From NCBI GenBank assembly GCA_002448445.1, contig DJYC01000107.1, positions 12,765-30,271 on the forward strand: 17,507 nucleotides of DNA, read 5' to 3'. Position numbers and translations under genes: made by a program. Within the stretch, counting starts at the first letter, position 1; each line of letters opens with the position of its first letter. Below are positions 13,078 to 17,507 of this stretch, piece after piece. The stretch comes from Treponema sp. UBA6988 (GTDB lineage Bacteria > Spirochaetota > Spirochaetia > Treponematales > Treponemataceae). The notes beneath the pieces are model-generated. The model saw nothing but the letters and a program-made list of their open reading frames with translations, did not search any database and had not been told where the DNA came from.

Positions 13078-14718
13078 TCAACGCTTTAGTTTTTTTGCTA
13101 CGGTTCCAACAAGCGAATCCTTAGTAATAAGAAGCAATGCTATTCCAATGCCGCCAAAGATGCAGCCTGTAATTGCAACAGGAATTCCTTGTGAAATAAG
13201 GCGGTTGTGCCCTGCAAAAAAATCCACGATTCTTTCCCTAAGAAGATAAATTGGAATGGCCGCTATTGCAGAAAAGAGTGTGACCTTTAGCGCATATAAA
13301 AGTGTGCTTCCAAGAACGCTTGCAATGTTTATGTTCTTTTTGAACTTTAAAAAGTAAAAGAGGAAAGCCGTGTTAACAAGACTTGCAACAGAAAGTGCCA
13401 GTGCAATTCCAGAGCCGCTCATCTGCCTTACCAAAACTAATGCCAGCGAAATGTTCACTGCAAAGTTTATGAGCCCTGCAATGGTTGGACTTTTTGTGTC
13501 GCCCTGTGCATAGAAAGCAGGGGAAACAATTCTGTTAACCGCAATAAAGGTAAGCCCCAGTATGTGGCAGCAGAAAACTTTTTGCGTCATAAGAATGGAA
13601 TCTTCATTGAACCTGCCTGTTGCAAAGACAAGCGTAATCAGGTTCTTTGCCATTATTAGTGAATAGAAAGTAATCGGAATTGAAATGAGGGTCATTATGT
13701 TAACCGACTGCTTTAATAGTTTTGAGAATGAATCCCATTCGCATTTTTTTGCAAAGCCAGTGAGGTCTGGAAGAATTACGGTTCCTATGGTAACTGCGCA
13801 AATGCCAAGAATCAATTCCTGCAGCCTTAGCGAGTACTGGAGGCTTGAGCAAACACCAGTTCCTGCGCGGGTTGCAAGAGAAGAAGAAACAATGTCGTTA
13901 ATCTGATATGCTGCCATTCCGATTATTGTAGGTCCAATAAGGCGGATTACGGTTCTGGTGTATGGGTTTTTGAAGGCCTTCTTTAGCGAGGTAAAGCAAA
14001 GCTTCCAATTGTTGCGCAGTACAAAGGGCAGCTGGAAAATTGCCTGCACACAGCCGCCGGTTATTACACCGATGGACATTGCCCGGGCTGGATTTTTTGT
14101 AAGGCCAAAATATGTAAGAACGTATGTGAATGCAATCACTATTGCGTTAAAGAGGATGGGGGTAAAGCCTGAAGGTGAAAAAATCTTTAGCGCATTGAGT
14201 ATTCCCTGCAAAAGGGCTGCAATGGAAATTACCACAAGATATGGGAACATTATCCTTGTAAGGACTGTAGCTTCTGTAAGGGCATCAAGGGATTCTTTCC
14301 CAAAGAAAATCTTAAGAATGAGCGGGGTAAAAATCATGCCCAGGGTTACAAAGACAACCGTAAAAAAAGTTACAAGGGTAAAAGTTGCGTTTATGAATTC
14401 CTGGGTTTCCCTTTTGCCTTCTTCCGTAGATGAATCTTCAAGCCTTGACTTGAAAGTTGGAATAAAGGCGACCGACACCGAATTTTCTGCAAAGAGCCTG
14501 CGGAAAAAATTTGGAACCTGAAAAGCTATTACGAATGCGTCACTAAGTGTTGACGTACCTAGAAACTTTGCCTTTGTCATTTCCCTTACCAAGCCAAGCA
14601 GCCTTGATGCAAGCGTAAGGAATGAAAGTGAAAGGCCTTTTGCCACAAGGGAGCGTCCCCGTTTTTTTGCCAGGGAAGTGCCAGCCGGACTTTCTTTTTG
14701 TTCTGTTGAATTTTCCAT
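13078..14718 (-). CDS. murJ: Lipid II flippase MurJ (MviN)
   Basis: Integral membrane protein of the MOP superfamily that moves lipid II to the outside for peptidoglycan synthesis. About 14 hydrophobic helices are visible, with the family's first-helix motif ASRLLGLVREM, followed by FLGTSTLSDAFVIAFQVPNFFRRLFAENSVSVAFIPTF. The charged residues in the central cavity region (RLFAE) are present. I choose the ATG at 14718 (546 aa). A TTG at 14724 is in frame, but the promoter at 14726-14754 ends only 7 bases before the ATG, and neither start has a ribosome binding site. The N-terminal tail of about 26 polar residues before the first helix is somewhat long. Probably a single-gene transcript, ending before repeat copy D. 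Confidence 0.96.
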   Translation of the reverse strand: MENSTEQKESPAGTSLAKKRGRSLVAKGLSLSFLTLASRLLGLVREMTKAKFLGTSTLSDAFVIAFQVPNFFRRLFAENSVSVAFIPTFKSRLEDSSTEEGKRETQEFINATFTLVTFFTVVFVTLGMIFTPLILKIFFGKESLDALTEATVLTRIMFPYLVVISIAALLQGILNALKIFSPSGFTPILFNAIVIAFTYVLTYFGLTKNPARAMSIGVITGGCVQAIFQLPFVLRNNWKLCFTSLKKAFKNPYTRTVIRLIGPTIIGMAAYQINDIVSSSLATRAGTGVCSSLQYSLRLQELILGICAVTIGTVILPDLTGFAKKCEWDSFSKLLKQSVNIMTLISIPITFYSLIMAKNLITLVFATGRFNEDSILMTQKVFCCHILGLTFIAVNRIVSPAFYAQGDTKSPTIAGLINFAVNISLALVLVRQMSGSGIALALSVASLVNTAFLFYFLKFKKNINIASVLGSTLLYALKVTLFSAIAAIPIYLLRERIVDFFAGHNRLISQGIPVAITGCIFGGIGIALLLITKDSLVGTVAKKLKR

Positions 14719-14725
14719 ATTCAAT

Positions 14726-14754
14726 AGAATACAACTGTTTGGCTAAGTTTTCAA
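14726..14754 (-). promoter_or_regulatory. murJ promoter, apparently leaderless
   Basis: Minus strand: -35 TTGAAA (14754-14749), 17-base spacer, -10 TATTCT (14731-14726), then 7 bases to the ATG at 14718. Transcription should begin at or next to the start codon. There is no Shine-Dalgarno-like sequence before it. Confidence 0.65.
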
Positions 14755-14846
14755 TACGCTGTATGAACTTGCAAAGAATTCAGTGCTTGTGTTCATGCAT
14801 TAAAGTTTTAGCGCAGAAATTGCTAGCGTTGAATACGTGCGAGGCT

Positions 14847-15371
14847 CTACTTTATTATTTTTCCATAGTGGACGCTTGCCGGTTCCTTAATCAGGTCTAC
14901 TGGGTCATTGTCGCCAAAAACTATGCTGGAAGATTCTGCGTCAATGGTGAATGTATCCATAACCTCTGATGTCTTTGTCTTGTAGATTGTTATTACAAGG
15001 AGAAGCTTGTCTGGTTTTCCGCTCCATGTGGCAATGTTGTCTTCCCAGTAAGTAATCGTTGGTTCTACGATGTAGTCATATTTTCCCTTTGTCTCTGCTG
15101 TGACGGATTTGTAATCTGGAAAGCGATTTAAAAGCATTGCGTTTACTCCGCAGCCAGCCAGTACCTTGCGAATTTCCATAGATGTTGTCCGCCCGGATTT
15201 TGATTCATCGGGGTAATCATCTGGAACTGTGATTGCATATGAAGCCGACTTGGACAGTTGTGTAATCTCTCCTTCCATGACCCTGTATGCGGTAGAAGAG
15301 CAGTCTATTAGAAGTGCTGCAAAAGCGGTAATGGCAACTTGGAAAATCTTTTCTATAATAATTTTTTTCAT
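14847..15371 (-). CDS. DUF4823-like lipoprotein
   Basis: 174 aa. A lysine-led signal peptide (MKKIIIEKIF, then a hydrophobic core) ends in LLIDCSS, so Cys24 is the probable lipidation site; Asp just before the Cys is unusual but spirochaete lipoboxes are loose. The body matches the pattern of DUF4823 proteins, especially YDYIVEPTITYWEDNIATWS, GKPDKLLLVITIYK and FGDNDPVDLIKEP. Function unknown; a periplasm-facing or outer-membrane-anchored protein. An upstream ATG at 15461 is in frame, but the ATG at 15371 has GAGGAG 5 bases away and restores the signal peptide, and the promoter lies between the two. Divergent from the DUF975 pair. Confidence 0.82.
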   Translation of the reverse strand: MKKIIIEKIFQVAITAFAALLIDCSSTAYRVMEGEITQLSKSASYAITVPDDYPDESKSGRTTSMEIRKVLAGCGVNAMLLNRFPDYKSVTAETKGKYDYIVEPTITYWEDNIATWSGKPDKLLLVITIYKTKTSEVMDTFTIDAESSSIVFGDNDPVDLIKEPASVHYGKIIK

Positions 15372-15401
15372 AATGACTCCTCGTTTTTTGTTCTGTCCTA
15401 T

Positions 15402-15429
15402 ATAATATGATACACGCAATAAAAGGCAA
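15402..15429 (-). promoter_or_regulatory. Promoter of the DUF4823-like lipoprotein gene
   Basis: Minus strand: -35 TTGCCT (15429-15424), 16-base spacer, -10 TATTAT (15407-15402). The expected start gives a leader of about 24 bases that includes the GAGGAG ribosome binding site. The region between this and the plus-strand promoter at 15477 is very AT-rich. Confidence 0.55.
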
Positions 15430-15476
15430 AGTGTCACTTTTTTGTAAAAAATTATTGGCATATAATTTTTGCATGC

Positions 15477-15505
15477 TTGTCTAATTTTTGATTTTACTAT
15501 ATAAA
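15477..15505 (+). promoter_or_regulatory. Promoter of the DUF975 gene pair
   Basis: -35 TTGTCT (15477-15482), 17-base spacer, -10 TATAAA (15500-15505), followed by a leader of about 25 bases with AAGGAG at 15525-15530 before the ATG at 15537. Confidence 0.65.
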
Positions 15506-15536
15506 TTTAGCGTTAATTAGAAAAAAGGAGACTAGA

Positions 15537-16550
15537 ATGTTTGATAGAAAAAAGTATAAGGCGGAGGCTTTTGAAAGGTCAAGGGGACTTCCAAAAAAAA
15601 TGTTCCGAGTTAGCTTTGCGAGAGTGCTGGTTCTTGTGTTTTTGTATGCAGCGATTTATGTTCCATACTATGTGAAAAAGCACGGTGAATGGAAGCAGGA
15701 CTGGAAAGAGACGGTTTCGAAAGCCCAAGGTTCTTGGGATAAGTCTGGCAGTCTGCATGAGTTCCAGCCGGACGAAGAAATTAATGCTGATGAGATTATG
15801 AGTGTCTACAGCCATGGAGAGGATGGAGCTGTGGAAGTACAGTATAGGCAAAGGTTTTTGGAATACGTAAAGAATTCCCAGACTATGCTTGAATGGCTTG
15901 TTTTAGATTTTATTAGGTGGGCATTAGCTTTTGTTGTTACGGTAATTGCCTTTGCGGTTTCACTCTACATTTTCTCTTGGCGCAAGAATGGGGATGCTTC
16001 TTTTGATGCTTTTGTCAAATGCTTTTCGGGCGAGTCTTTGCGTGGCGCTGCCTGGTATAGCTTGTGGTGTTTTGTTCTTTTGCTTCCGATGCAGGCCGCT
16101 TCTCTTGTCCTTACAAAGCTTGTGGCAGACGGGAAAACTGCCCTTTCCTCTGGGCTTGCTTCTACTGCGGTTGATGTAGCAGCAGCTTCTCCAAGGGTAG
16201 GAATAGTGTTCGCCATGGGGTATCTATTTTTATTCTATATGATTTTTGTTTGCATAAAGTTTTTGAGCTATTCCATGATGCGCTATGTTCTTGCGGAGAA
16301 TCCCAAGCTTGGGGCTGTCCGTGCGATGAAGCTTTCCAAGAAGATGTGCAAGGGCTGCCGCGAGAATATTTTGGTGATGGAGCTTAGCTTTTGTCTTTGG
16401 TGGATTTTTTCCCTCGTTACACTTGGCTTGGGCTATATTCTGTTCATGCCATATTTTGAGAATTCTTTTGTAAATGCTTACGAGGCTATTAAGAAAAATT
16501 CAATTGAAAGCGGTATTCTGAAAGAGGAGGATTTTGATGTTTTACAATAG
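15537..16550 (+). CDS. DUF975-like multi-pass membrane protein (first of pair)
   Basis: 337 aa. A short basic N-terminus is followed by a membrane helix (about 27-46) and a soluble loop of about 80 residues (about 47-117) rich in Lys, Glu and Gln. At least four more helices come next. The C-terminal block (MELSFCLWWIFSLVTLGLGYILFMPYFENSFVNAYEAI) is the DUF975 signature: a helix with W and LGLG/LGIG, then PY and aromatic residues. The family's function is unknown. Good AAGGAG and promoter upstream. It overlaps the second DUF975 gene by 14 bases, so the two are surely co-translated. The large external-type loop is absent from the second protein, suggesting different roles in one complex (inference). 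Confidence 0.82.
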   Translation: MFDRKKYKAEAFERSRGLPKKMFRVSFARVLVLVFLYAAIYVPYYVKKHGEWKQDWKETVSKAQGSWDKSGSLHEFQPDEEINADEIMSVYSHGEDGAVEVQYRQRFLEYVKNSQTMLEWLVLDFIRWALAFVVTVIAFAVSLYIFSWRKNGDASFDAFVKCFSGESLRGAAWYSLWCFVLLLPMQAASLVLTKLVADGKTALSSGLASTAVDVAAASPRVGIVFAMGYLFLFYMIFVCIKFLSYSMMRYVLAENPKLGAVRAMKLSKKMCKGCRENILVMELSFCLWWIFSLVTLGLGYILFMPYFENSFVNAYEAIKKNSIESGILKEEDFDVLQ

Positions 16551-17376
16551 AGCTAATTTAAAGAAGGAAGCCCTTGCTGATTTGAAGGGCAAGTGGAAGA
16601 ATGCAGGGCTTGTCGGTCTTCTTTTCTACATTCCCTGCCTTGTCATGATGCTTGTGTATTTTTTCCTTTTCTGGTCATCGCCTTTTGGGGTTTTGGGCAT
16701 GCTCTTTTCTGTCCTTTTGGCCTACGTAGTGTTTTCCATGCTTTACCTTGCTTTGCTCAGGTGGAGCAACATTCTTTTAAAAGAGGGGGATTCCTCCTGC
16801 AAGAATTTTTTCCGCGGTATAACTCCAATGGCAATTCCTGCCCTCTTTTGGTTTTTTTTGCGCGTGTTCTTGTGGTTCCTGCTTTTGTCCGTGCCCATTC
16901 TCCCCATTGGTGTTGTCGGTTCCTTGGCCAATATCTCTTATGTGCCGGTGATTATTGCCGTGGTTGCCTACTGCTGCATTTTTCTTTTTTTATTCCTGTA
17001 TCTTGTTCTGCTTGCAAAAATCACTTCGTATGCAATGATGTTCTTTGCCCTTGCGGACAGGCCGGATTTGGACGTTAGGAAATCGCTGGACGTTGCCGTT
17101 ATGGTTACCGAAGGATTTCGCACGAATCTTTTTGTTACTCAGCTTTCTTTTTTGGGTTGGGGCATTTTGTGCATCCTTACCTTGGGAATAGGTTTGATAT
17201 GGGTTTTGCCTTACTACAGCCAGGTTATGACAAGAGCTTGGCAGTTTATGCTAAGGGAAAAGGGGAAGATGCTTGCTTTGACCGGGGAGTCAGGTACGGA
17301 TGCGAATACGAATACTGACCTTGCTGCTTCTTCTGATGCAGAGCAGGCTACGCTTTCCGGAAAAGAGGGAGAATAA
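16537..17376 (+). CDS. DUF975-like multi-pass membrane protein (second of pair)
   Basis: 279 aa. It opens with YNRANLKKEALADLKGKWKNAG, a start typical of DUF975 proteins, followed by about six membrane helices and the C-terminal block TQLSFLGWGILCILTLGIGL, then WVLPYYSQVMTRAWQFM. The last 35 residues are a polar Thr/Ser/Asp/Glu tail (TDANTNTDLAASSDAEQ) without structure. I use the ATG at 16537, with GGAGG 6 bases upstream; the TTG one codon before it is less likely. It overlaps the first DUF975 gene by 14 bases. The same C-terminal block in both proteins suggests an old tandem duplication. Repeat copy E follows within 50 bases. Confidence 0.85.
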   Translation: MFYNRANLKKEALADLKGKWKNAGLVGLLFYIPCLVMMLVYFFLFWSSPFGVLGMLFSVLLAYVVFSMLYLALLRWSNILLKEGDSSCKNFFRGITPMAIPALFWFFLRVFLWFLLLSVPILPIGVVGSLANISYVPVIIAVVAYCCIFLFLFLYLVLLAKITSYAMMFFALADRPDLDVRKSLDVAVMVTEGFRTNLFVTQLSFLGWGILCILTLGIGLIWVLPYYSQVMTRAWQFMLREKGKMLALTGESGTDANTNTDLAASSDAEQATLSGKEGE

Positions 17377-17423
17377 AGCTTCTTGCGAAAACTCCCTGTG
17401 GAAGCGATTGTAGCATATTCAAG

Positions 17424-17507
17424 CACGGCAGGGATTGGAGGGGCCCGCCGCAGGCGGGTTGCGGAACGAAGTGGAGCAATGAAGCGATAGCGGAAGTGCG
17501 GAAAGCC
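17424..17507 (-). repeat. Structured intergenic repeat, copy E (cut by the window edge)
   Basis: Read on the minus strand it starts GGCTTTCCGCACTTCCGC, passes CGCTATCGCTTCATTGCTCC and the perfect hairpin CCCGCC-TGC-GGCGGG, and ends CCCCTCCAATCCC. End blocks (GCTTTCC, ATTGCTCC/ATTGCC, CCTCCAATC) align with copies A-D, closest to B. It lies just after the second DUF975 gene and is truncated at its left (GCTTTCC) end by the window. Confidence 0.75.

Noticed and set aside
15372..15461. N-terminal extension of the DUF4823-like gene starting at 15461
   Set aside because: It would place the signal peptide inside the protein and cover the promoter; the ATG at 15371 has GAGGAG and gives a normal lipoprotein start.
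1..17507. CRISPR array
   Set aside because: The repeats are 2-9 kb apart, inverted relative to each other and structured; there are no regularly spaced short direct repeats with spacers.

Overview
The window reads as chromosomal DNA from an anaerobic, host-associated bacterium, most like a Treponema-type spirochaete. The call rests on overall protein character, the formate-tetrahydrofolate ligase, the DUF975, DUF805 and DUF4823 membrane or lipoprotein genes, single-gene toxin-antitoxin loci and GC-rich structured intergenic repeats. It is an inference; there is no rRNA or other decisive marker. I see no tRNA, rRNA, CRISPR array or intact insertion sequence.

Layout. Bases 80-2584 (minus) hold a metal-resistance operon: an ArsR/SmtB-type repressor and a Zn/Cd P-type ATPase with a His/Asp/Glu-rich tail. 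Bases 2727-7630 (minus) look like one long operon: an RsuA-family pseudouridine synthase, formate-tetrahydrofolate ligase, an unknown 162-aa protein, a DUF805 membrane protein and a two-helix membrane protein. The last two are clearly AT-richer than the rest. Bases 7667-8301 (minus) are a toxin-antitoxin pair whose PIN toxin is split by a one-base frameshift. The tRNA-modifying enzyme MnmG (8632-10704, plus) follows. Bases 11186-11664 (minus) are a second toxin-antitoxin pair whose YoeB/Txe toxin is also out of frame, here at an A6 tract right after its ATG. Then come an M24 aminopeptidase (11764-12945, minus), the lipid II flippase MurJ (13078-14718, minus), a DUF4823 lipoprotein (14847-15371, minus) and, divergently, two overlapping DUF975 membrane proteins (15537-17376, plus).

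Three cross-cutting patterns stand out. (1) At least five copies plus one remnant of a roughly 80-95 bp structured repeat sit between genes and at both window ends. Its flanking blocks are conserved, while the internal hairpin stems differ in sequence but still pair. (2) Three genes (rsuA-like, mnmG, murJ) have a good -35/17 bp/-10 promoter whose -10 box ends only 7-10 bases before the start codon, with no ribosome binding site; they appear to make leaderless or nearly leaderless mRNAs. (3) Both toxin genes are broken by one-base indels in A-rich tracts while their antitoxins are intact.

I found no certain new system. The structured repeat family and the apparent leaderless class are the best candidates for something undescribed.
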